DNA of 20,143 nt from Ophiothrix spiculata (GCA_000969725.1 JXSR01S062913.1); one strand, 5' to 3'. Numbered from the stretch's first letter, positions 7,277 to 16,140 are shown. Notes: generated by a model from the sequence alone, not told the origin. Numbers and translations are program-made.

Positions 7277-7741
7277 GTAAGTTGATTGATGTATTATTTT
7301 TTTCACTCTGCATTCAGGCATAATACACAAATACACAAACTCATAAAAAAATCCAGCCAATTCTTAATCTGAAGTTTAAAAACAGGGTAAATTGACAATT
7401 ATATAAGAAAACACCGCTTTAAAGGCTAAAGAGAACTCAATCATGACTTTACCGCATTTGTCAATTTTTTTACTATTTTTGACTTTTTTGATTTTCTAAG
7501 TTTTCTAGCTCAATCAAACTATGATATCATTCAAAAACAAGAATCTCATGGTACTTTTAAAGCATGCCTATATAATCTATAGACCTATATAATTATGATT
7601 CCTAGATTCCGTAAGTTGGTGTTTTTGCAGTCATAGGCCTTCAGCTTTATGCAATTGGTGATTATGCTTTATAAAAAGCTCTTTTATTGCGAAAAATATC
7701 ATTAGCTACCAAACGAATTAAAGTATAAATCACTTTTACAG
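7277..7741 (+). repeat. B-to-A intron of CCP block, copy 2
   Basis: Close copy of 3786-4281. It additionally retains the exon-proximal start GTAAGTTGATTGATGTATTA that the satellite-like insertion removed from copy 1. The empty site for the 5483 MITE is here (GACCTATATAATTATGATTC). No gene within. Confidence 0.85.
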
Positions 7742-7918
7742 CACAAACATGTCCAGAATTATCCGCCCCTGATCATGGCAGGGTTGATCCTATCGATTCG
7801 GATTTCGCCGAAGCCACTACCTTTACATTTACATGCGATGGTGGATATCTACTCGAAGGTGCTTCGTCCATAGTTTGTCAGAGTCGTGGAACCTGGTCAG
7901 ATGCAGTTCCAAGTTGCG
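7742..7918 (+). CDS. CCP/sushi domain exon, type A (copy 3)
   Basis: A 177-base phase 1-1 exon with acceptor CTTTTACAG and donor G|GTAAGG. The sushi module reads CPELSAPDHGRVDPIDSDF, EATTFTFTCDGGYLLEG, SSIVCQSRGTW, VPSCG: four cysteines and the Trp are intact. Compared with 6215 it carries Ala for Gly in EGTT, Arg for Gly before GTW and Asp for Ala before the last strand. It is about two-thirds identical to the neighbouring type B module by eye, so A and B descend from one older duplication and were then amplified as pairs. Flanking stops hide it from simple ORF length filters. Confidence 0.88.
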
Positions 7919-8368
7919 GTAAGGCGATAGATGATAAAAAAGTTTTTCCTAGTGAAAATCATTATTAAATATCTTTCATATGTTTAGAGCACTAATTGGA
8001 TTTTTTTTTGTAAATCTACTTAAATTGACGTCTAGTTGAAGCGAAATTAATGTGATGGCTTCCTGCTTGCAGCTTACTAAGGTGGTACTCCATCATTTTT
8101 AATCAAATTTGACCGCAAAGGATGTCCGTCACTTTTTTGCGTTTGTGGGCAATAGGCTACAATCCACCCCACCCCCCTTAAGTGGACGAGGGTAGTTATA
8201 AATATTGCAATAGCAGAAAGCATTGTTCGTCGCATTTGTGTTGCATTCTGGGTGCACAGCGTTAATTCGTCTAAAGTTGGTTAATTTGAACTCTGTCAGA
8301 ATATTTTTTCATGCATACATTGGCAATAAAAAAATTGTGTTTCACTATGTTCGAATTCCTGTTTCCAG
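7919..8368 (+). repeat. A-to-B intron of CCP block, copy 3
   Basis: The shortest A-to-B intron in the array. It lacks the retroposon of copy 2 and has small deletions: CCCTACCCCAC is missing after the TTGCAGCTTAC landmark, and TGCTGCACAACTCACCATG is missing before AAAGCATTGTTCG. It ends with the acceptor CTGTTTCCAG. Confidence 0.8.
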
Positions 8369-8545
8369 CTAAATTATGTCCAGAAATATCTGCTCCTGAT
8401 CATGGCAGTGTAGATCCCATCAATTCTGATTTCACTGAAGGCACTACCGTCAGATTTGCCTGTGATAGTGGATACTTACTTGAAGGCGTGTCTTTTTCGG
8501 AGTGTCAACGTGACGGAACGTGGTCAGCCTCAGTTCCAAGCTGCA
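8369..8545 (+). CDS. CCP/sushi domain exon, type B (copy 3)
   Basis: A 177-base phase 1-1 exon between CTGTTTCCAG and donor A|GTAAGT. It encodes a complete sushi module: KLCPEISAPDHGSVDPINSD, TEGTTVRFACDSGYLLEG, FSECQRDGTW, VPSCS, with the four cysteines and the Trp. It looks the least decayed type B copy, keeping CPE at the first cysteine. The ATG at 8311 in the same frame lies in the duplicated intron and is not taken as a start. The next exon downstream on this strand is 3.8 kb away at 12321, because a LINE-like element sits between them. Confidence 0.88.
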
Positions 8546-8796
8546 GTAAGTTGATTGATGTATTATTTTTGTCACTCTGCTTTAATTCAGGCATAAAAAC
8601 ACAAATACACAAACTCATAAAAAATCCAGCAAATTCTTAATTTGAAGTTTAAAACCGGGTAAATTGACAAATAAGAAAACAACACATTAAAGGCTAAAAG
8701 GAACTCAATCATGACTTTTGTCTTTTTTTTTTTTTTTTTTTAACTCTTTTTTGACTTTTTTATTTTTCTAAGTTTCCTAGCTCAATTAAACTATCG
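8546..8796 (+). repeat. Truncated B-to-A intron at the right end of the CCP array
   Basis: Follows the same order as the other B-to-A introns (GTAAGTTGATTGATG, AACACAAATACACAAACTC, CAAATTCTTAATTTGAAG, a T20 run, TTTTCTAAGTTTCCTAGCTC). It stops at AAACTATCG near 8794, where LINE-derived sequence begins on the other strand. The second half of the intron and any further type A exon are absent. Confidence 0.8.
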
Positions 8797-8799
8797 TGT

Positions 8800-9664
8800 A
8801 GATGAGGCAAAATAAATCCGGAGAGCTTGACACTTGGAGGGATTCAACTTGAGCATATTATTCTTCGACCATTTGGTAAATTCATCAAGATCAGCCTGCA
8901 GAGAGCTACAAAAATTAACGTGCACAAGTATAATTAACTGCAAATGTCAAGTCATCCACATATTTCAAACACATGGAAGAAGAATTTTCAGCAGCCTCGT
9001 TTATGAGAATTTGGAATCCAACAGGGCCTAATTTAGTACCCTGGGGGACACCCCCATGAAGTAAAACATAATCAGAGAGAACATCGTAAAACCTCACACA
9101 TTGATGCGCGGTTATGGTTGAAGTCACAAATCGAAGGAACGATGTACCTACGGATTCCCATGCGGATCATTTTCTCAATAAGAATAGTGTGGTCAACAAG
9201 ATCAAACGCCTTGATAAAATCCGTGAGGACCAACGTTTCACCATTGTGACTTGTATTGGCCCCCTGGTGAAGGTAATGAATAAGTCTGACTAAATAGACA
9301 GTGAGCTGTTGAAGTCTTTTTCACATTTCCAAATTGGCGCTAATCAATTTTGTGTTCCACATCATCCAGGACCCAACCGGTAACAAAACCCTCGGCAACT
9401 TTAGCAAACACAGAGGTGAGGGATACTGGAGGGAGTTTATCAATGGTGGGCGGATATTGTTTTGGGATGGGAACCACAATAGTCTTTTTCCACTGATTGG
9501 GGTGATTTTTTAGCAGGCAAATAGGCAGGCAGTTTACTAAATTTAAGAGGATCTAATTCCTCTGAGACCTGAGCAAATTTGGTGTAAATTGCGTTTGCTT
9601 TTCCTTTGATCATCAATGTCTGGGATGTCCAAACTGAGCTTGGTTTTACTGGAGTTTGTAACAA
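8800..9664 (-). pseudogene. LINE reverse transcriptase domain, broken
   Basis: RNA-dependent DNA polymerase part of the LINE. Visible blocks in minus-strand order: SKLPAYLPA (about 9532-9510); after a frame change WKKTIVVPIPKQYPP and PPVSLTSVFAKVAEGF; an in-frame TAG replacing a residue in the KID.RQFG motif (near 9340); motif A TDFIKAFDLVDH (about 9189-9224); motif B GVPQGTKLGP (about 9023-9052); catalytic YVDD (8951-8962); and the thumb-like LQADLDEFTKWSKNNMLKLN (ends near 8835). The APGPDGI-type finger region normally found between LPAYLPA and the PIPK motif is missing, an internal deletion of roughly 80 residues by comparison with the family. Frameshifts split the remainder over at least three frames. 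The small ORFs here on the plus strand are shadows. Confidence 0.85.
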
Positions 9665-9666
9665 TT

Positions 9667-10735
9667 TTAATTTGCTGGTGCCATTTTCTTCGGTTCTGTC
9701 TTCGGTAAATTTCTGATTCTGTTAGTATGAAAAGAAACTTTAGTCCTTTTTATTTCTTGCTGAACTTGGTTTCGTAGTTTGCGCCATAATGCCTGATTAT
9801 TAGCATGATTAGGGTGATAAGCTTTTTGACGATCTGATATAAGATTTTTAATACCATCAGTCAGGCAAGGTTTATCATTAACATGCATCTTTGACTTCAT
9901 AACAGGAAAACCTTTGTCAATTGCTTCATTAAGCATACTAAAAAACAAGTCAACTTTATCCTGAGTATTATTACTCTGCAAGATTTGATACCAGTCCTGA
10001 TCCTGTCCCCACAAACCAAAAGCTCGAACTCCAGAATCACGAAAAGGACGGGAAACCCTGATTTCTTTTTTGTTTTTCATCTTAACATAAACCTTAGGGT
10101 TCCACAAGACACAATCATGGTCACTCAAACCTATAGGTGACAAAGGAATAGGTTTTTTGTAATGGGACATAAGCTCATGGTTTGTGATTACTAAATAAAG
10201 CGTGGCATCACGACGTGTGGGAAAGTCAACAAGTTGAAATAAATCATTGCCACCGACAATACGCTTCATGTCCATACGAATAAATTCGCCTAATATAACA
10301 ATACCAATGCCAGGGTATTTTTTGCGTAGAGAGTCAATGGTTTGAAGCAGATGATGTTCAAGCAAGTCCTGATGAGGAGAGTTTGTTACGATGTATACAG
10401 AGCAGCTTTCTATTGATGAAATTTCGCGAGGCAAACGTCTCGGGCATACATTTACATTCAAGTTCGTTTGGAATATCCACATCAATGATGTTCGCAGGCA
10501 TCTCATTTCTGACGTATATTGCCACTCCACCACTACCTTTGTTGGTTCCATTGTAACGACGTCTTGAAAAACAATTATAACCTGTAGTGTTCAACATATC
10601 TTCAGGGATATTCGGCCGGAATCACGACTCAGTGATGACCCCAACATCGACACTATTCTGATCAAAAATTATTTTAGCTTCATCAAACTTATTCACCAAA
10701 CATTGCGCATTTGTCAGATATATAGATCGATGGTA
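9667..10735 (-). pseudogene. LINE endonuclease (EEP) domain, inactivated
   Basis: Exonuclease-endonuclease-phosphatase domain that would nick target DNA. From the right: LTNAQCLVNKFDEAK and VDVGVITES, then a TGA (10622-10624) where the family has Trp; GYNCFSRRRYNGTNKGSGGV and AIYVRNEMPANIIDVDIPNE; a frameshift near 10440-10460; PRRLPREISS, NSPHQDLLEHHLLQTIDS; GIGIVILGEF; LSDHDCVLW. The catalytic GDFN has become GEFI (Asp to Glu, Asn to Ile), and the conserved LDLVITN reads LYLVITN, while SDHD is kept. The long open frame 9667-10551 covers the C-terminal half of the domain plus the basic linker (LRNQVQQEIKRTK) leading to the RT. Its first 35 residues are out of frame with the true protein, so its ATG is not meaningful. 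Confidence 0.85.
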
Positions 10736-10745
10736 ATCTAAAATG

Positions 10746-11830
10746 TTATTGTTTAGATGAAACAGAGTCGGAGACATTACTAGTGATACATGTATCTGTT
10801 GTCGGGATCGTAACTAATGATGATGGTCGAAACAAAGGGAAAAAATCATCATAATTATTTGCAATGTTAGTCCGGGAGGGAGGTTCACGATTGCCATAGA
10901 TAGGTTGGATTTTTCTTCTAACGTGAACGTACATGGCGAAGGATACCATGAAAGTAGGAGATGAAAAGGAACTACAACAAGTTATGATGATAGTAAAACT
11001 CACACTGCCGCCCTATTATTATTTAGATCCACTTCAAACAAATTATATGTGATGATCACAATCGTTTGAATTATGCTTTGATCGTCAGCAATCGATGTTA
11101 CATTCCCAGTACTTCCTTTGCACCGAAAATGATATATCCGATATTTAGAAATCATCGAACCACCCGCTCTATTTCGAATCATTTTTTGATAAGTGTATCC
11201 ACTTTGATAGTACTTTTCTTTTACTGGGACTCATTGGGACCTAATAAAATATAGCTAAGTATCAAAAGCAACTTCGAAATAAACGACAACAGCAACAATC
11301 ACAGACCGGAGACAACCGGTTCATTGAGAGATTTATGTTTGTATCATTTTGTCCTCACTCGCCAGGATCGGTTGATGTGCGAATCACCCTAATATGGTGC
11401 ACGGTGGATTGTCATACAGAGATCTGTGGTCTGCACTGTCATTTAGGTTCTGATGTGTTGGTTCGTGCGTAAAATCGCAAGCAATTTCCAGTAATGATGT
11501 TTCAGCCAACCAAAATGTCGGCATTGTGACTGTGATCAACCTACTTGATATCGACTGCTTGATAATAGCTTTCCTTTCATTGCATGGAAAGCTCAATTAG
11601 GTGATAACTTTACCTATCAAGTTGATGTGGTTCCTGCTTCTTCTACTTCCATGAGGATACCAAGACTTTTCACTCGGTCAAATGTTTGTTTTGGTAGAAC
11701 TCTTTTGCATTTAAGTTCAAAAAGTCTATGGCGACTGTAATACAGGCTAGTTGTTTTATTATTATCATGTGTAGAAGGGTACAACGGTGAACCATGGTAT
11801 AATGAGTTATAAACCTGAGAAAAAGTCACT
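10746..11830 (-). pseudogene. Probable 5' part of the LINE
   Basis: Two open stretches on the minus strand lie upstream of the endonuclease. At 10746-11003 the frame includes KIQPIYGNREPPSRTNIANN and runs to within about 20 bases of the endonuclease frame; a frameshift there would join them. At 11617-11829 the frame includes YSRHRLFELK, LPKQTFDRVKSLGIL and EEAGTTST. This resembles the YxRxxLLxL...LKxLGIL...RGxR leader found before the endonuclease in many animal LINE ORF2 proteins. The 600 bases between are not clearly coding. The 5' boundary is uncertain. ORFs at 11000-11182 and 11384-11596 could be further fragments but show no motif I recognise. Confidence 0.5.
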
Positions 11831-12320
11831 TCCGGTATTAAGCTTAAGCTTACACCACTGCAAGGTTGCTGAATTCGACTGCCATTGTGATGCGTCTGAA
11901 CTACCTCTTTTTATTGTAGTTTAGAGGAGTTTCTAGCACTAAAGTATTCACGTAATCCATAGTTAACATCATAAACAAAAGACTAAAACAGATGAACAAG
12001 GCTTACAAACAAAATTATAGACATCAATCGAGGATAAACAGAGAGGACAAACAGCGGCAAAAAAAATTCAGAAATAATTGATCTTTCTACCGCAATCAGC
12101 AAGAATAAATGATTACTATAAATTGTATTAATGATTCAATTTTTTTTTTAACTCTTTAGATTTCTTCTCTGCAGCAATATTATCGACCACCTAATTTTCG
12201 CTCCTTTTTTGTCAAAACTTGTAAGAAAATACTGTTTAAAAATCATCAGAATAGAAATTGCAATTGTATTAAATTTAAATTCAATGCAAATAATCCTGTC
12301 ACTTGAACTTCTAAATCCAG
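11831..12320. other. Intron-like sequence before the diverged CCP exon
   Basis: AT-rich with stops in all frames and an AAGCTTAAGCTT near 11850. Near 12135-12150 it contains a T-rich tract. No similarity to the block introns of 2137-8796 was seen here, apart from general composition. Confidence 0.45.
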
Positions 12321-12494
12321 CATCACTTTGCAATGACGTCACTCTAACAAATGGCACCATGGACACAATTAATGCACAAATGGAAGAAGGAACAACCATA
12401 AGCTTTTCCTGCAATACTGGGTATCTCTTAATTGGTCAATCACCAATAACTTGTGGAGCAGACGGACAATGGAGTAATACGCCGCCGACATGTG
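12321..12494 (+). CDS. CCP/sushi domain exon, diverged type C
   Basis: A 174-base exon (58 codons), phase 1-1, between acceptor CTAAATCCAG and donor G|GTAAGA. It encodes a sushi module clearly different from types A and B: SLCNDVTLTNGTMDTINAQM, EEGTTISFSCNTGYLLIG, SPITCGADGQW, TPPTCG. All four cysteines and the Trp are present, and the N-G-T and D-x-I-N-x-x-M/D-x-E-G-T-T skeleton shared with A and B indicates common ancestry. It is therefore probably another module of the same protein, older than the A/B amplification. A possible N-glycosylation site NGT lies in the first strand region. The plus-strand ATG at 12209 lies in the intron. Confidence 0.87.
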
Positions 12495-12550
12495 GTAAGA
12501 TCTAGTCCAGAAAGTGGGTGCTATTATGATTTTTAGCAATTTTTATATTT

Positions 12551-12796
12551 GTGATGGCTCACCCCGAAAGGGGGGACTTTGCAGATGATATCAATTTTAA
12601 TTTTATCATTTCATCTGTTATAGCATTTTCTAAGCTTTAAAATGACACCTTAATTGTTGAAATTGATCAAGGCGATCACATTTTACAACAACAAAAAAAG
12701 GAAATTCTTCTTATTATTTTTTTTTGCTGCCTATTTTCATCAGTTTCTCGAAAAGTGTTCTGTCGCAAAGTTCCCCTTTTCGGGGTGAGTTATAAC
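12551..12796. mobile_element. MITE with CTCACCCCGAAAGGGG-type inverted repeats
   Basis: The left end GTGATGGCTCACCCCGAAAG and the right end, read in reverse complement GTTATAACTCACCCCGAAAA, pair over about 34 bases including GGGGRACTTTGC. The element is 246 bp, AT-rich inside and non-coding. ATTT occurs immediately outside both ends and may be the target duplication. Each arm also contains its own small CCCCGAAAGGGG palindrome. Confidence 0.7.
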
Positions 12797-12863
12797 ATTT
12801 AAGCATCCTGTTAAAGCTTTCAAGAACTACGTGATACCATTGTAAGCAAGTTTAATCGAAAGC

Positions 12864-12972
12864 TGATAGACTACTTTCGTAGGTCCCATAATACATCTTG
12901 AAAGTACCATAAATACGTGCATTTCTGCGCATAAGTTCCTGAATTTATGGTACTTAGGAAAATAGTCTATTA
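12864..12972. repeat. Small inverted-repeat element with double pairing
   Basis: The left end TGATAGACTACTTTCGTAGG and the reverse complement of the right end, TAATAGACTATTTTCCTAAG, are related over about 28 bases. Inside, AAGTACCATAAAT and ATTTATGGTACTT form a perfect 13-bp inner stem. The right arm can therefore pair with either of two left partners. About 109 bp, non-coding; possibly a foldback-type MITE. Confidence 0.5.
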
Positions 12973-12977
12973 TTTAA

Positions 12978-13050
12978 TATAATTGCAATACCAGATGCTG
13001 CACAACTCACAACAGTTGTTCCTTGCGTTTGCGTTGCGTTCTGGGTAACA
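12978..13050. repeat. Relic of CCP-block intron downstream of type C exon
   Basis: ATTGCAATACCAGATGCTGC, ACAACTCAC, TTGTTCCTTGCGTTTGCGTT and GCGTTCTGGGTA follow in the same order as in the A-to-B introns (for example 2416-2490: TATTGCAATAGCAGACGCTG, CACAACTCAC, GCATTCTGGGTACA). Either the type C exon once belonged to the same duplicating unit, or this piece is an independent dispersed repeat that sits in all these introns. Confidence 0.55.
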
Positions 13051-13860
13051 TTTTGCCCGTAACTTCAAAGGGCAAAGGCGCCACCTTCGTTTTTGCGGAA
13101 TTGGTTAATTTTTATTTGGAATGATATGAACAACTAAGGACGTATTAGTTGTGCAATGTCTAGGTCTACTATTGGGCGCAACTGTGGATTGTAAGAACTA
13201 TACCAGAATTCCTCACTCGATGTTGACAAGATGGTGATATTTACCAGTGCAACTCAGTCAGGGCCACTCGTTCAATTCAGCGTGTACGCTTCTTTGAGTG
13301 ATCACGCTCAATGCAGCGTTGCATTCACGCTCGATGAGGAGAGGTGTCAAGCGCACGCATGTTTGGTCAACATTACGCTTCACTACATCGTGTCACTCAA
13401 AGCTACACTGAATATTTTTCGTTCCTTGTAAATGTCTCCAGATTTTTAAAGTTTTGACCGGGTCATAAAAAAATTCACCGGGGAATTCATTTGTGGCAAC
13501 GGCAAAAGCATGGTTGTACGTCGCAAGTACGCCACATTAAGCGTGATTGCTGAATTGAGCGATGCCGACGTTACTTTCAATTCATTATATCATGGGTGAT
13601 TAACGTAGGAGCAAAATGATTGATTAAGAGTTGCTTTAATTGCTATCATCAAAATCGTGCATGTTTTTTTAAAAAAATAATAATGGGGAAAAACCTTCTA
13701 AAATTTTTATTCTGGGTTAGTCGCACTTGTATCATACAATACTAAGATTTGACGAATGTCAGTAATGACACTTTTTTAAATAACTTTCGATGCCCATAGT
13801 TACTAAATCCGTCTGTATAGCTATTTCCACATTAATAGATAAATATACTGCAGAATAAAG
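13051..13860. other. Intron-like, no recognised gene
   Basis: AT-rich with one GC-richer patch (about 13230-13400) carrying a 66-codon open frame on the plus strand. The patch has repeated CACGCTC/AGCGTTG words but no domain, and there are no convincing splice sites around it. I see no RNA gene. Confidence 0.4.
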
Positions 13861-14059
13861 CACTCCGTCTCCTCAGAATTGAATAACCTCTGAAAGCAGA
13901 CATTGTTCCACTGGAACACAGAAGAAATGTTGCCTCATTTTGTGTGTTCTACCGACACACACATTTTTCTGCAACCATCCATTGAGTTTTTCAGTTTTGT
14001 TATGACCATCTTTCGCACATATTCGAACAGGAGAAAAAACAACCAAAATCATAACGAAA

Positions 14060-14510
14060 AATACCCTTATCCATGCTATACAAACTTGATGCTCAATTCA
14101 ATGATCTAATTGAAAAAGGGTTCTTTCTTCATTCACAGCGTTGTACTTGCAGGTACATTTTTTCCATTTTTCACTAAATATACAACAATATGTTGAGTTG
14201 AAGTCTAAAATTACCATTTTTTATTTTGCAACACAATTAATGTTTAACACATTTCTACAATCATACATTTCTTATCCAAAGAATCTCCAATTTGATTTTT
14301 GTCACGACTATCTTTGAAACGTATACGTATTATACAACGAAAATACAAGCAAAATGTTAACGGCTGCTATTCATTTCTTTGTTAATACAATGTTAACATT
14401 CTATCCACCCTTGATCATGTTGATACTCAATTATATGCTCTAATTAACAGAAGAAGGTTCTTCTATCTTGACAACGTTATTATACTTGATTTCAACAGTA
14501 CATTTTCCAC
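14060..14510. repeat. Diverged direct duplication, about 340-bp period
   Basis: The order CTTGATGCTCAATTCAATGA, TCTAATT, GGTTCTTTCTTC, ACAGCGTTGTACTTG, GTACATTTTTTCC (about 14087-14167) recurs as GTTGATACTCAATTATATGC, TCTAATT, GGTTCTTCTATC, ACAACGTTATTATACTTG, GTACATTTTCCAC (about 14418-14510). The copies are clearly related but many substitutions apart. Both are non-coding in all frames. Confidence 0.6.
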
Positions 14511-15030
14511 TTAAGTTGGTATCCAAACAATTTTCCTTGCCCTATGTTGAAAGTCTGTTTGATTTTAGCCTTGAATAACAGTAATTACATTCTAAGTTGG
14601 ATTTACATCAATGAGACGAGGCAAAGATCCCGAAGTCAAAGTATATATGGAACTCTTTTACAAAATTCCTATTATTATAGATGTTTCCAGACTGATCTAT
14701 TTGACGCGCACCTCAGTTGCCATGCAAAATAGTTGTTAAGTTGTCGGGGTGCAACAGTTATTATAGTATGATAGAGCAAGGTTACGTTTAGTTTAGGAAG
14801 CTGTTCGACATAAGGTGCGCATACCGGGATACCCCCGCAAACATTTACTACATTTTTAAAGTTCTTTGAAGCCACACAGGCAATTTTGTTGTGTAGGGAA
14901 TGAACGTAAATAATAAATAGCGATAAAAGTCGTTCTTCATAACTAAAATATTCACAAGACAACAAGAGAATACCAGAGGAACCGGCGATGTTGCTTATTG
15001 CAGCGGGCACGCTCTATCCAGCAATACAGG
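14511..15030. other. Intron-like, nothing recognised
   Basis: Open frames on both strands (plus 14544-14732; minus 14675-15010) lack any recognisable domain and show no codon structure distinct from the surroundings. No splice-supported exon. Confidence 0.4.
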
Positions 15031-15083
15031 CACTCGCCCAATCGAGCGTACCGCATGCAGCAGTACGCTCGATTGGGCGAGTG
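15031..15083. repeat. Perfect 21-bp hairpin, 11-nt loop
   Basis: The arm at 15031-15051 (starting CACTCGCCCAATCG, ending GCGTAC) is the exact reverse complement of 15063-15083; the loop is CGCATGCAGCA. The arms are GC- and CpG-rich in AT-rich surroundings. The stem can extend outward through ATACAG on the left and CTGTAT on the right with a bulge of about 10 bases. Confidence 0.9.
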
Positions 15084-15149
15084 GCCCCGACTGAACTGTA
15101 TATTACATATAACTACGCATTGCAAGAACAAAGCACGTAATTCTATTAG

Positions 15150-15461
15150 GACTCTGACCAGAGGAGGTTTTTACAATATCCTACGATGCAATGCAACATT
15201 GTAAAATATACCTGCAAATCCAATTCAACTCCTATACTTCTGTACAGGTTTCTGACGTTTTTGAGGTGTCAGCAATGTGGGTAAACACTGGGCTATTGTG
15301 AAAAGAAACACATCCCTGGAAATATATGAATGAGTACTATTCAATGAAATTCTCAAATTCCTAAGAGCCCCTTGTCCAGAAAACCATTATTGCCTATTAT
15401 ATTTAAGTGTATCAGAATAATGCATTGTGAGATATTCTGAAAACCTCCTCTGGACTCTGAC
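15150..15461. mobile_element. MITE with 9-bp target-site duplication
   Basis: The element spans 15159-15452 (294 bp). It starts CAGAGGAGGTTTTTACAATA, and its right end in reverse complement reads CAGAGGAGGTTTTCAGAATA; the first 13 bases are identical and similarity continues for about 35 bases. The immediate flanks are identical 9-mers, GACTCTGAC, at 15150-15158 and 15453-15461. A 9-bp duplication is typical of Mutator-like elements, while a CAGRG start is seen in hAT elements, which duplicate 8 bp; the superfamily stays open. It is non-coding and lies in the presumed intron 365 bp before the F5/8C exon. Confidence 0.85.
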
Positions 15462-15817
15462 TAATCAACTGAAAGATCGATTTATCTGTATTTGATCATG
15501 TTGATTGTATATTATTCTTGGACTCTGTTAAGTTGAAATAGTAATATATAGACACATTTTCAGGGTCTTGAGATTGCAGCAACGTAGTTTTCGAAGTTCT
15601 AGCTCTGAACCTCTTGAGAAGTGGTTGACAGAACCTCGCAATAAATATCTTACTATGATTTATCTGTACCAAGATTCGGATAATGTGAAACCAATGTGAA
15701 ACGGCATATAGAATAATATACCGCCACACTTGCTGCAACTTTGTTTTGGTCTCAATACAAATGTCTGTCCAGTGAAAATATGTAACACATGTTTCTGTGC
15801 TCATTTTCTTTATATAG

Positions 15818-16140
15818 AACTGGAAATTGCATTAGGTATGGAGGACAACTCAATAAACAACTCTCAAATTATAGCTTCAGCTTACTACATAGGGCATGAC
15901 TTCAGATCATGGAAAGGGAGATTAAACAATGGAGACTATTGGGCCACGCCATCTGCCTCTCCAAATGACAATTGGCTTCAAGTGGATATGATATCTTCAG
16001 TTATTATGTCAGGTATCAAGACACAAGGCTCTGGTCCGAGATGGTCTCGCCGCAACCAGTATGTGACGAAGCTCAAAGTGAAGACAGGGATGACAACGGA
16101 CTCATTAGTGTTTATATCTGATGGATCAGGGTCAAGTATG
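15818..16140 (+). CDS. F5/8 type C (discoidin-like) domain exon, N-terminal two-thirds
   Basis: Codes the first two-thirds of a coagulation factor V/VIII C-type domain, a beta-barrel that binds phospholipid, carbohydrate or protein ligands on secreted and surface proteins. Diagnostic motifs in order: LEIALGMEDNSINNSQIIAS (the family's LGME...I...QI.AS), GRLNN, W.TPSASPNDNWLQVDM (WLQVDL), SGIKTQGSG (GV.TQG), YVTKLKVKTG (YVT.Y.V.) and a FISDGSG stretch. The acceptor is TCTTTATATAG with entry in phase 1, compatible with the phase 1 end of the CCP exon at 12494. The likely donor is ATG|GTGAGT at 16141, exit phase 0. Beyond it the frame stays open to a TAG at 16276-16278, but those residues do not resemble the C-terminal part of the domain (no GN.D..T, ARYIR or E.GC), so they are probably intron. 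The remaining domain exon is not found in this window. Confidence 0.83.

Larger units (their letters stand above)
8797..11830 (-). mobile_element. Decayed CR1/L2-like non-LTR retrotransposon
   Basis: Reading the minus strand from right to left: a 5' leader-type segment (about 11830-10746), an apurinic-type endonuclease (about 10720-10070), a linker, then a reverse transcriptase (about 9660-8800). The endonuclease plus RT order and the RT signatures GVPQGTKLGP and YVDD place it among non-LTR LINEs; the clade assignment (CR1/L2/Rex1-like) is from general appearance only. The copy is dead, with several frameshifts, in-frame stops and an internal deletion. It also ends abruptly within the RT C-terminal part with no 3' UTR or tail. 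That is unusual, since target-primed insertions normally lose their 5' end. It lies antisense to the CCP and F5/8C exons, inside what would be an intron. Confidence 0.8.

Noticed and set aside
13231..13431. 66-codon ORF in a GC-richer patch
   Set aside because: No recognisable family and no splice sites that fit the neighbouring exons. Repeated short words suggest non-coding repeat DNA.
14130..14160. Possible micro-exon between TTCATTCACAG and GTACATTT
   Set aside because: It would be only about 14 bases, and the diverged duplicate at 14470-14500 does not keep the splice dinucleotides.
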